Assembly (NCBI GenBank): GCA_030620895.1
Contig: JAUXIU010000085.1
Span: 1-5,428, forward strand
DNA: 5,428 bases
Reading direction: 5' to 3'
Source: Deltaproteobacteria bacterium
Lineage (GTDB): Bacteria > Desulfobacterota > GWC2-55-46 > S146-70 > JAUXIU01
A program made the translations under genes and the position numbers. Of this stretch, positions 1 through 4,931 are shown one piece after another. Below the pieces are notes generated by a model. The model was not told the DNA's origin, searched no databases, and worked only from the letters and a program-made list of their open reading frames with translations. The first letter of the stretch is position 1. Every line of letters starts with the position of its first letter.

Positions 1-394
1 TGGCATCAATCCCTACAGCTATTCTGCCCGGGAATTCCTTGCAGAGTCTTTCTATAAGGGCAGGGTCGTTATATGCGGCCGTGCCTATGATGACCCTCTT
101 TACACGAGACTCTTTCAGGTAGTTTTGTACGGTCTCAAGATCCCTTATACCCCCACCGACCTGGACCTCGATCGATATGGAATAGATTATCTTTTTTATG
201 ATCTCTATGTTTTTCGGGGCCCCCTCTATGGCACCGTCCAGATCAACAAGATGTATAAGGTTTGCACCCCTTTCCTCCCACCCCCTTGCCACATCAACAG
301 GGTCTTCGGAATAGACGGTCTCTGCGTCCATCCTCCCCTGTACCAGACGGACACACCTCCCTCCCTTTATGTCTATTGCCGGTATAATCAACAT
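1..394 (-). CDS. hisA: HisA, ProFAR isomerase (3' part off the left edge)
   Basis: 1-(5-phosphoribosyl)-5-[(5-phosphoribosylamino)methylideneamino]imidazole-4-carboxamide isomerase, a cytosolic (beta/alpha)8 barrel that opens the ProFAR ribose ring to PRFAR in histidine synthesis. My reverse-complement translation gives 131 residues of a usual 240 or so. The N-terminus MLIIPAIDIKGG is typical and carries the catalytic Asp8. The HLVDLDGA strand follows (residues 48-55), then the phosphate loop VGGGIR (79-84), the IIGTAA strand (102-107) and GIDA (128-131), whose Asp130 matches the second catalytic Asp (about 127 in Thermotoga HisA). I chose the ATG at 394 because it gives the family N-terminus. 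An in-frame ATG at 400 would add Met-His and is equally allowed; neither has a well-spaced Shine-Dalgarno, though GGGGTGA lies over the hisH stop. It is last of three genes after hisB and hisH. hisF would be expected next beyond the edge. Nothing looks broken within the visible part. Confidence 0.95.
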   Translation of the reverse strand, partial: MLIIPAIDIKGGRCVRLVQGRMDAETVYSEDPVDVARGWEERGANLIHLVDLDGAIEGAPKNIEIIKKIIYSISIEVQVGGGIRDLETVQNYLKESRVKRVIIGTAAYNDPALIERLCKEFPGRIAVGIDA

Positions 395-414
395 ATGCAT
401 TTGTGCGTTTGGGG

Positions 415-1038
415 TCACCCCATTTTTCCGAAGTTCCTTAGAATCTCGAGTCCAACCTTCTGACTCTTTTCAGGGTGGAACTGACAGGCAAAAATATTAT
501 CCTTCCAGATACTACTTGTAAACTCTATGCCATAGTCCGTAGTAGTTGCGATTACCCCGTTGTCCTCAGGTATCACATAATATGAATGGACGAAGTAGAA
601 GAAGGAGCCGTCTTCGATGCCATCAAGGAGAGGGACCCTCTTCTTGATCCTTATATCGTTCCAGCCCATGTGGGGGATCTTGAGTTCGGGGTTTTGATCC
701 AGGAGTGTAATGGGGAATCTTACTACCCTCCCTTTGATTATATCCAGGCCCAAGTGTCTTCCAAACTCTTCACTCTCTGTAAACAAGAGTTGAAGCCCAA
801 GGCATATGCCGAGGAAAGGTCTGCCAGAGGTTATGACCTTCAAGATAGGTTCAATAAGATCGTACCTTTTAAGGTTCTCCATACAGTCCTTGAACGCACC
901 TACCCCGGGCAGGACCACATGGCTTGCATCAAGGATATCCCTGGCTGATCTTGTTATTATGGCCTTGTGGCCGGCCCTCTCTAAGCCCTTCTGGACACTA
1001 CGGAGATTGCCCATCTCGTAGTCGATGATCGCGATCAT
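415..1038 (-). CDS. hisH: HisH, imidazole glycerol phosphate synthase glutaminase subunit
   Basis: Class I glutamine amidotransferase that releases ammonia from glutamine and channels it to HisF, which makes imidazole glycerol phosphate and AICAR. The protein is 207 aa, the normal family length of about 200-210. It starts MIAIIDYEMGNLRSV, the standard opening, with Glu8 where Gly is more usual. Next come PGVGAF (residues 44-49, oxyanion region), the nucleophile elbow GICLGLQLL with Cys79, KIPHMGWN (120-127), YFVHSYY (148-154) and QFHPEKSQ (186-193), giving the triad Cys79-His188-Glu190. All catalytic parts are intact. The ATG at 1038 is preceded by GAGGGG (1046-1041), which overlaps the hisB stop codon, and only 6 nt separate the genes, so translation is probably coupled. 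Its partner HisF is not in the window. I see no frameshift or unusual composition. Confidence 0.97.
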   Translation of the reverse strand: MIAIIDYEMGNLRSVQKGLERAGHKAIITRSARDILDASHVVLPGVGAFKDCMENLKRYDLIEPILKVITSGRPFLGICLGLQLLFTESEEFGRHLGLDIIKGRVVRFPITLLDQNPELKIPHMGWNDIRIKKRVPLLDGIEDGSFFYFVHSYYVIPEDNGVIATTTDYGIEFTSSIWKDNIFACQFHPEKSQKVGLEILRNFGKMG

Positions 1039-1044
1039 AACCCC

Positions 1045-1635
1045 TCAGAGCCTTCCCTTTGTAGACATTACCCCTTTAATCCTTGGATCGAGCCTCACGG
1101 CATCGCTTAGGGCACGGCCGAGTGCCTTAAAGATCGCCTCTATCATGTGGTGGATATTTCTTCCATAGGGCACGTTGATATGGAGGGTAATACCGCTTCG
1201 GTTGACAAAGGCCTGGAGGAAGTCCTCTATGAGATCAGGGTCGAAGTTCTTTATCCTGGCCTTTTTAGGAAAGTTGACCTTGTAGACAAGGTATGGCCTG
1301 TCGCTTATATCGAGACTCACAGATGACAAGGCCTCATCCATCGGTACAGCTATAGAACCATATCTCCTTATACCTTTCTTATCCCCAAGGGCCTTATTTA
1401 ATGCCTCTCCAAGGCAGATCCCCACATCTTCAACCGTATGATGGTAATCAACATCAACATCTCCCTTCGCCTTTATCTTGAGATCAAAAAGACCGTGTTT
1501 GGCAAAGAGCGAAAGCATATGGTCAAGGAATGGTATGGAAGTGGAGATGTCATAATTCCCTTTTCCATCAAGGTTCAAATCGAGTATTATATCGGTTTCC
1601 TGTGTCTTTCTCTTTATCTTTGACTTTCTGGCCAT
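1045..1635 (-). CDS. hisB: HisB, imidazoleglycerol-phosphate dehydratase (monofunctional)
   Basis: Dehydrates imidazole glycerol phosphate to imidazole acetol phosphate using two Mn ions; members of this family form 24-subunit cytosolic assemblies. The 196 aa match the usual monofunctional IGPD, with no histidinol-phosphatase domain as in Escherichia coli HisB. Visible motifs are the N-terminal RKTQET (9-14), FLDHML (36-41), the metal-binding [10 protein letters not shown] (63-72), PMDEALS (98-104), the second metal motif RNIHHMIEA (159-167) and the C-terminal STKG (191-194). The start at 1635 is set by a perfect AGGAGG 4 nt upstream. The reading frame stays open to a GTG at 1695, but those 20 extra codons have no family counterpart and run into the inverted-repeat element. 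First gene of the visible his operon; hisH begins 6 nt after its stop. Confidence 0.97.
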   Translation of the reverse strand: MARKSKIKRKTQETDIILDLNLDGKGNYDISTSIPFLDHMLSLFAKHGLFDLKIKAKGDVDVDYHHTVEDVGICLGEALNKALGDKKGIRRYGSIAVPMDEALSSVSLDISDRPYLVYKVNFPKKARIKNFDPDLIEDFLQAFVNRSGITLHINVPYGRNIHHMIEAIFKALGRALSDAVRLDPRIKGVMSTKGRL

Positions 1636-1639
1636 CTGT

Positions 1640-1645
1640 CCTCCT
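1640..1645 (-). promoter_or_regulatory. Ribosome binding site of hisB
   Basis: On the minus strand AGGAGG ends 4 nt before the ATG at 1635. It is the strongest Shine-Dalgarno in the window, and it fixes the hisB start against the longer open frame that reaches 1695. Confidence 0.85.
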
Positions 1646-1651
1646 AATAGT

Positions 1652-1660
1652 TTTATAACA
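1652..1660 (-). promoter_or_regulatory. Possible extended -10 element of the his operon
   Basis: The minus strand reads TGTTATAAA, which fits an extended -10 (TGn followed by TATAAA, five of six matches to TATAAT). No convincing -35 lies 16-18 nt upstream. Transcription would begin near 1645, at the Shine-Dalgarno itself, so the leader would be very short. hisB is first in its operon, so some promoter must lie between it and the divergent operon, but this one is only a candidate; the real start may be further upstream, even inside the palindromic element. Confidence 0.25.
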
Positions 1661-1704
1661 CATTCATTGAAATAATTCAGTCTCAGATTATGCACGAACG
1701 TAGC

Positions 1705-1722
1705 CGAAACCTTTAGGTTTCG
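1705..1722. repeat. Hairpin near the left end of the element
   Basis: CGAAACCT, a TT spacer, then AGGTTTCG: a perfect 8-bp stem with an unusually tight loop. It has no following T-run on either strand, so it is not a standard intrinsic terminator. It lies about 70-90 bp upstream of hisB. Confidence 0.65.
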
Positions 1723-1760
1723 CTATTTGCGTTAAATTGGCTTCACCTTTTGGGCTTTCT

Positions 1761-1838
1761 AGGGACTGTCCCCGTTCAGATTTTGCCATGCGCAGAGCGC
1801 TTTGCGCAAAGCGTGTTTTTGAGTTGGGGACAGTCCCT
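1761..1838. repeat. Inner 13-bp inverted repeat (GGGACTGTCCCC type)
   Basis: AGGGACTGTCCCC at 1761-1773 and its exact reverse complement at 1826-1838 are separated by 52 bp. Each arm is itself nearly palindromic (GGGAC, one central base, GTCCC), so it can fold alone or pair with the other arm into a long cruciform. The interval contains the GC-rich palindrome cluster at 1790-1813. Confidence 0.75.
1790..1813. repeat. Overlapping GCGC palindromes at the element centre
   Basis: Two palindromes share bases: GCGCAGAGCGCTTTGCGC (1790-1807, one G-T pair) and the perfect 16-bp CGCTTTGCGCAAAGCG (1798-1813). Only one can form at a time. Equivalently, GCGCAGAGCG and GCGCAAAGCG are near-identical 10-mers 14 bp apart. 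Confidence 0.65.
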
Positions 1839-1840
1839 GT

Positions 1841-1852
1841 AGGCTAAAGCCT
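1841..1852. repeat. Small hairpin in the right part of the element
   Basis: AGGCT, AA, AGCCT forms a 5-bp stem with a 2-nt gap, extendable by G-T pairs. It directly follows the right arm of the inner inverted repeat. Its reverse complement, AGGCTTTAGCCT, resembles in shape the TT-loop hairpin at 1705-1722. Confidence 0.4.
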
Positions 1853-1947
1853 GTGACTACGATGATTTGTATGTTTCGTGCATAATCTTGGTTAGTCTCA
1901 TTCTACAAGAAGAGATGTTATCGGTTCAAGGATAAAAAAAACCGTTA

Positions 1948-1963
1948 GTTAAGCGCTCTTAAC
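1948..1963. promoter_or_regulatory. Inverted repeat upstream of the ubi promoter, possible operator
   Basis: GTTAAG, CGCT, CTTAAC is a perfect 6-bp inverted repeat with a 4-bp spacer. It ends 5 bp before the candidate -35 box at 1969, a place where activators or repressors often bind. I do not recognise the motif as that of a known regulator. Confidence 0.3.
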
Positions 1964-1968
1964 AATTA

Positions 1969-1998
1969 TTGACCGGAATCTATTAGTTATGATATTCT
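1969..1998 (+). promoter_or_regulatory. Candidate sigma70 promoter of the quinone operon
   Basis: TTGACC (1969-1974, five of six to TTGACA) is followed after 18 bp by TATTCT (1993-1998, four of six to TATAAT). A 16-bp spacing to GATATT (1991-1996) is an alternative. With the first choice, transcription would begin at about 2005-2007, on or next to the ATG of the first gene, which lacks a Shine-Dalgarno. Confidence 0.4.
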
Positions 1999-2003
1999 AA
2001 TAG
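1980..2003. promoter_or_regulatory. Inverted repeat over the -10 region, possible operator
   Basis: CTATTAG (1980-1986) and CTAATAG (1997-2003) are perfect 7-bp reverse complements separated by 10 bp. The pair spans the candidate -10 and stops 3 bp before the ATG at 2007. The centre-to-centre distance of 17 bp is too long for one helical turn (about 10.5 bp) and falls short of two, so a dimer binding here is plausible but unproven. Confidence 0.35.
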
Positions 2004-2006
2004 CTT

Positions 2007-2597
2007 ATGAAGTTTCCTTTTGTTCTGTTATTTGATTGGATAAGGGGTGCAGATATACTGAAAGACTTTAAGGACAGCGGTCTATTGCCCCATCAATTAT
2101 TGCTTTTGATATCAGACGGTTCTCTTACCACGCATCTGGAGACTATATATGCCTGCCGTCTGGATGTGGAGATAAGAGAGAGCAACACTATATTGCTTGA
2201 TAATTCCACCTCGGCATACCTGGGGATTGAACCTGGGCAGGAAGCTGTACTAAGAGTTGTGTGGCTGAAGGCTAAGGGGAAGAAGGTCGTTTATGCAAGC
2301 TCGATTCTTCCGATAGCCCGTATTGATGGGAGGTTACTTGAGGATATTTCGAGGGCAGAAGAGCCGCTTGGCAGGCTTTTGGCTTCTGATTATCCATTTT
2401 CAATGAAGGAGTGCATGGAAGTCGGGGTTGTTGGTTCTCCCGGTGTTGCAAGCGACCTCGGTCTCTCGAAGGATACACCATTCTGGACAAGAAGGTACCG
2501 TCTATCAGTCCAGTCAGCGGATGGAGATAGAGCCATAAAGGCTATGGTAATGGAGATTTTTTCTTCAGAGCTTCTGGGGAGGCCTGTCCTTAAGTGA
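2007..2597 (+). CDS. ubiC: UbiC-like chorismate lyase (DUF98 type)
   Basis: Predicted to split chorismate into 4-hydroxybenzoate and pyruvate, the entry step to the quinone ring. The 196-aa protein has LLLISDGSLTTHLE (32-45), the SDGS(x)T signature I associate with DUF98 chorismate lyases of cyanobacteria and mycobacteria. VLRVVWLKAKGKKVVYASSI (81-100) aligns by eye with the Escherichia coli UbiC substrate strand, placing Arg83 on UbiC Arg76. PLGRLL (120-125) matches PLGRYL, and FWTRRYRLSV (159-168) matches the GRRSRLRL strand. MEIF (182-185) puts Glu183 on catalytic Glu155. A linker of about 14 residues (144-157) is absent from UbiC. An in-frame TAG at 2001 makes the ATG at 2007 the first start; it has no Shine-Dalgarno. 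ubiA follows 4 nt later, which strongly supports the function. The family is diverse, so activity is inferred. Confidence 0.82.
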   Translation: MKFPFVLLFDWIRGADILKDFKDSGLLPHQLLLLISDGSLTTHLETIYACRLDVEIRESNTILLDNSTSAYLGIEPGQEAVLRVVWLKAKGKKVVYASSILPIARIDGRLLEDISRAEEPLGRLLASDYPFSMKECMEVGVVGSPGVASDLGLSKDTPFWTRRYRLSVQSADGDRAIKAMVMEIFSSELLGRPVLK

Positions 2598-2601
2598 ATC
2601 G

Positions 2602-3477
2602 ATGAGCACCATTGCCCTGACAAAGAAAATTTCCGCCGTAAGTGACCTTATAAGACTCACAAGGCAATATGGGACAATCCTTGTCCTGTGCCCTACATTA
2701 TGGTCTTTATATATGGCATCTGACGGTCTACCTTCTCCAAAACTACTTGCCATATTTATAGCCGGAACCTTTCTTATGAGAAGCGCCGGTTGTGTTGTAA
2801 ATGATATAGCGGATAGGGATTTTGACAGATATGTGGAAAGGACAAAGAGAAGGCCCCTTGCCGACGGTAGACTCGGTCGCAGAGAGGCCATCCTTGTCTT
2901 TGTTGTCTTCTGCCTTGCGGCCTTCAGTCTAGTCCTCTTCCTCAACCGTATTACCATAATCCTTGCATTTGTCGGCCTTTTTCTTGCTGTAATATACCCG
3001 TTTATAAAGAGGATAAGCCACTTTCCACAGGTCTTTCTGGGTATTGCATTTGGATGGGGTGCAATAATGGCCTGGTCTGCTGTTAAGAATTCCATAGGTG
3101 CAGAGGCGATATTGATATTCGTTGCAAATATATTCTGGTCCACCGCATATGACACAGTTTATGCGATGATGGATATCGACGATGATAGGAAGATTGGGGT
3201 GAAATCAACGGCCATATTCTTCGGTCGCCATATATACAAGGTCATTGTAATACTGCAAACCTGCTTTGTTGCCTTCCTTGTCCTGGCTGGATTGGCCGGT
3301 GGTCTTGGGTTTCCTTTCTATCTTACTCTATCTGTAGTATTCTTTATATTGAGCTATATGGTATTCAGACTAAAGCAATCTCCGACGAGGGAGGTGGCCT
3401 TTTCTGTCTTTGTTGCTAACTGCGCCATTGGTGCCATGATATTTATCGGCATAGTATTATCTGTGAGGGTGGGATGA
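2602..3477 (+). CDS. ubiA: UbiA, 4-hydroxybenzoate polyprenyltransferase
   Basis: Integral membrane prenyltransferase that attaches a polyprenyl chain to 4-hydroxybenzoate. The 291 aa are of normal length. After a short cytosolic N-terminus comes LIRLTRQYGTILVLCPTLWSL (16-36), typical of UbiA. The first Mg-diphosphate motif is exact: NDIADRDFD (67-75, NDxxDxxxD), followed by RTKRRPLADG (80-89). The second is YDTVYAMMDIDDDRKIGVKST (183-203). Around nine hydrophobic helices are visible, at roughly 22-39, 47-64, 96-113, 117-134, 143-160, 168-185, 213-233, 237-255 and 270-288. The start ATG lies 4 nt after the ubiC stop with only a weak AAGTGA site, so coupled translation is likely. It ends in a 4-nt ATGA overlap with ubiD. 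A menaquinone-pathway relative (MqnP) is the alternative, but the ubiC and ubiG neighbours argue against it. Confidence 0.93.
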   Translation: MSTIALTKKISAVSDLIRLTRQYGTILVLCPTLWSLYMASDGLPSPKLLAIFIAGTFLMRSAGCVVNDIADRDFDRYVERTKRRPLADGRLGRREAILVFVVFCLAAFSLVLFLNRITIILAFVGLFLAVIYPFIKRISHFPQVFLGIAFGWGAIMAWSAVKNSIGAEAILIFVANIFWSTAYDTVYAMMDIDDDRKIGVKSTAIFFGRHIYKVIVILQTCFVAFLVLAGLAGGLGFPFYLTLSVVFFILSYMVFRLKQSPTREVAFSVFVANCAIGAMIFIGIVLSVRVG

Positions 3478-4931
3478 TTTTTAAGGACATGAGGAAATTT
3501 CTCGAGCTCCTGGAGGGAAAGGGGCTTCTGAAGAGGGTACGGGAAGAGGTAGACCCAAACCTCGAGGTCTCTGAGATAATGAACAGGCTTGTTAAAAAAG
3601 GCGGTCCTGCAGTTATCTTTGATAATGTTAAGGGGCATAATATTCCGATTGTGGCCAATCTCTTTGGGACAGAAGAGAGGGTGGCCATGGGGTTAGGTAT
3701 AAAGGAAGAGGAGTTAGGCAATATCGGGAGGTTCCTTGCATATCTACAAAGGCCAGAACCCCCTGAGGGGATATGGCAGACGGTGAAGAGCATACCGTTC
3801 TTTGGCAAGATGCTCACACTCGGCCCGAAGACCGTCAGGTCAGGACCTTCTCAGGATATTATTATTAAGGGGGATGACGTAGATATCTCTGACCTTCCGA
3901 TAATAAAATGCTGGCCGGATGATACCGCACCGCTTATAACGTGGCCCCTTGTCATAACACAGGGCCCTGACGGTGGTCCTATAAATGTAGGCGTCTACAG
4001 GATGCAGTATATCGACGGGCGGAGGTGTATCATGCGCTGGCTCAGACATAGAGGTGGTGCACAGCACCAGAGGTTATGGCAGGAGAAGGGAAAGCCGATG
4101 CCTGTAGCAGTTGCCATAGGTTGTGAACCGGCGAATATTATAGCCGCTGTTACACCGGTGCCTGAGAATATGAGTGAGTTCCACTTTGCAGGCCTCCTGC
4201 GAAAGAAGGCTGTCGAGCTGGTTGACTGCATAACCATTCCCCTCAAGGTCCCCTCAACGGCTGAGATCGTCCTGGAAGGGGAGGTGAGACACGACGATAC
4301 CATGATGGAGGGCCCGTTCGGAGACCATACCGGTTACTACAACACCCCTGAACCCTTCCCTGTATTCCATATTAAATGCATGACACACAGAAAAGACCCT
4401 CTATACCTTACTACCATAACAGGAAGGCCTCCAAAGGAAGATGCCGTTATCGGCATGGCGCTAAACAAGATATTTCTACCAACTCTCCAGCTTCAGTTTC
4501 CAGAGGTGGTTGACTTCAGCCTACCTATGGAGGCGGTATCTTACAGAATTGCCGTTGTCTCGATTAAGAAAGGGTACCCTGGCCATGCCAAGAGGATTAT
4601 GATGGGCATATGGGGTATGATGAAGCAGTTTTTATATGTCAAATACATTATAGTCGTTGATGACGATATAGATGTCCATAGATGGGATGATGTTATATGG
4701 GCCATCTCAACAAGAGTTGACCCCAAGAGGGATACCATAATCCTGGAAAAAACACCTATCGACTACCTTGACTTCTCCTCTCCTGTGTCGGAGCTTGGCA
4801 GTAAGATGGGGATAGACGCCACAATGAAGAAGCCGCCAGAGGTCGATAGGGAATGGGGCAGGAGGATGGAGATGGAGGAAGCTATTATAGAGCTGGTTGA
4901 TAGAAGGTGGAATAGCTATGGGATTGAATAG
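3474..4931 (+). CDS. ubiD: UbiD, prenyl-4-hydroxybenzoate decarboxylase
   Basis: Removes the carboxyl group from 3-polyprenyl-4-hydroxybenzoate using prenylated FMN, which UbiX (not in view) supplies. The 485 aa are close to the 497 of Escherichia coli UbiD and alike throughout: GGPAVIFDNVKG (43-54), CWPDDTAPLITWPL (146-159), NVGVYRMQ (171-178), IMRWLRHRGGA (186-196), PVPENMSEFHFAG (228-240), EGPFGDHTGYYN (279-290), TGRPP (316-320), DDDIDVHRWDDVIWA (396-410) and SSPVSELGSKMGIDAT (435-450). Compared from memory with fungal Fdc1, Asn171 and Glu235 fit the metal/prFMN ligands. Arg176, Glu279 and Asp284 fit the Arg-Glu-Glu catalytic set, with Asp in the last place as in true UbiD. GAGGG lies 4 nt before the ATG. 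The gene overlaps ubiA by 4 nt and ubiG by 14 nt. Confidence 0.96.
   Translation: MIFKDMRKFLELLEGKGLLKRVREEVDPNLEVSEIMNRLVKKGGPAVIFDNVKGHNIPIVANLFGTEERVAMGLGIKEEELGNIGRFLAYLQRPEPPEGIWQTVKSIPFFGKMLTLGPKTVRSGPSQDIIIKGDDVDISDLPIIKCWPDDTAPLITWPLVITQGPDGGPINVGVYRMQYIDGRRCIMRWLRHRGGAQHQRLWQEKGKPMPVAVAIGCEPANIIAAVTPVPENMSEFHFAGLLRKKAVELVDCITIPLKVPSTAEIVLEGEVRHDDTMMEGPFGDHTGYYNTPEPFPVFHIKCMTHRKDPLYLTTITGRPPKEDAVIGMALNKIFLPTLQLQFPEVVDFSLPMEAVSYRIAVVSIKKGYPGHAKRIMMGIWGMMKQFLYVKYIIVVDDDIDVHRWDDVIWAISTRVDPKRDTIILEKTPIDYLDFSSPVSELGSKMGIDATMKKPPEVDREWGRRMEMEEAIIELVDRRWNSYGIE
4904..4910 (+). promoter_or_regulatory. Ribosome binding site of ubiG inside ubiD
   Basis: AAGGTGG within the last ubiD codons ends 7 nt before the ATG at 4918. 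It supports that ATG, which lies ahead of the ubiD stop, as the ubiG start. The later ATGs at 4934 and 4938 are in other frames and do not give UbiG. Confidence 0.55.

Larger units (their letters stand above)
1685..1888. mobile_element. MITE- or REP-like non-coding palindromic element
   Basis: A block of about 204 bp is bounded by a perfect 14-bp inverted repeat: AGATTATGCACGAA at 1685-1698 and its reverse complement at 1875-1888. Inside are an 8-bp stem hairpin with a TT loop (1705-1722), a 13-bp inverted pair AGGGACTGTCCCC / GGGGACAGTCCCT (1761-1773 and 1826-1838), a GC-rich palindrome cluster (1790-1813) and a small hairpin AGGCT-AA-AGCCT (1841-1852). There is no credible ORF. Terminal repeats, small size and an intergenic site suggest a non-autonomous mobile or repetitive extragenic element. 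From memory, GGGACTGTCCC-type sequences recur next to IS200-like/REP-associated transposase genes in environmental bacteria, but I cannot check that here. The 7-mer AGTCTCA occurs just outside both ends (1679-1685, 1894-1900) and could be a trace of a target duplication. Confidence 0.6.

Noticed and set aside
125..463. 112-aa plus-strand open frame opposite hisA, and 586-948 opposite hisH
   Set aside because: Both are antisense shadows of conserved his genes; their translations show no domain.
1636..1695. N-terminal extension of hisB by 20 codons to a GTG at 1695
   Set aside because: The extra residues do not resemble IGP dehydratase, the GTG comes from the inverted-repeat element, and AGGAGG sits right before the ATG at 1635.
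1705..1722. Intrinsic terminator
   Set aside because: The stem is good but no U-run follows on either strand, and it would sit upstream of both operons rather than after one.
1685..1888. CRISPR array or tRNA gene in the intergenic repeats
   Set aside because: The repeats are inverted and unevenly spaced, with no regular direct repeat-spacer pattern and no cloverleaf or T-loop sequence.
1922..1944. CGGTT...AACCG stem around an A-run upstream of the ubi promoter
   Set aside because: Only 5 bp with a 13-nt loop, easily expected by chance; on the minus strand the T-run falls in the loop rather than after the stem.
2565..3155. 196-aa open frame on the minus strand opposite ubiA
   Set aside because: It lies antisense to ubiA and the ubiC end, with no recognisable motif; the ubiA frame has complete family motifs.
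2602..4931. ubiA and ubiD as futalosine menaquinone genes (mqnP, mqnL)
   Set aside because: A chorismate lyase before them and a UbiG after them fit the 4-hydroxybenzoate route better, and UbiD tracks Escherichia coli UbiD along its length; only phylogeny would settle it.
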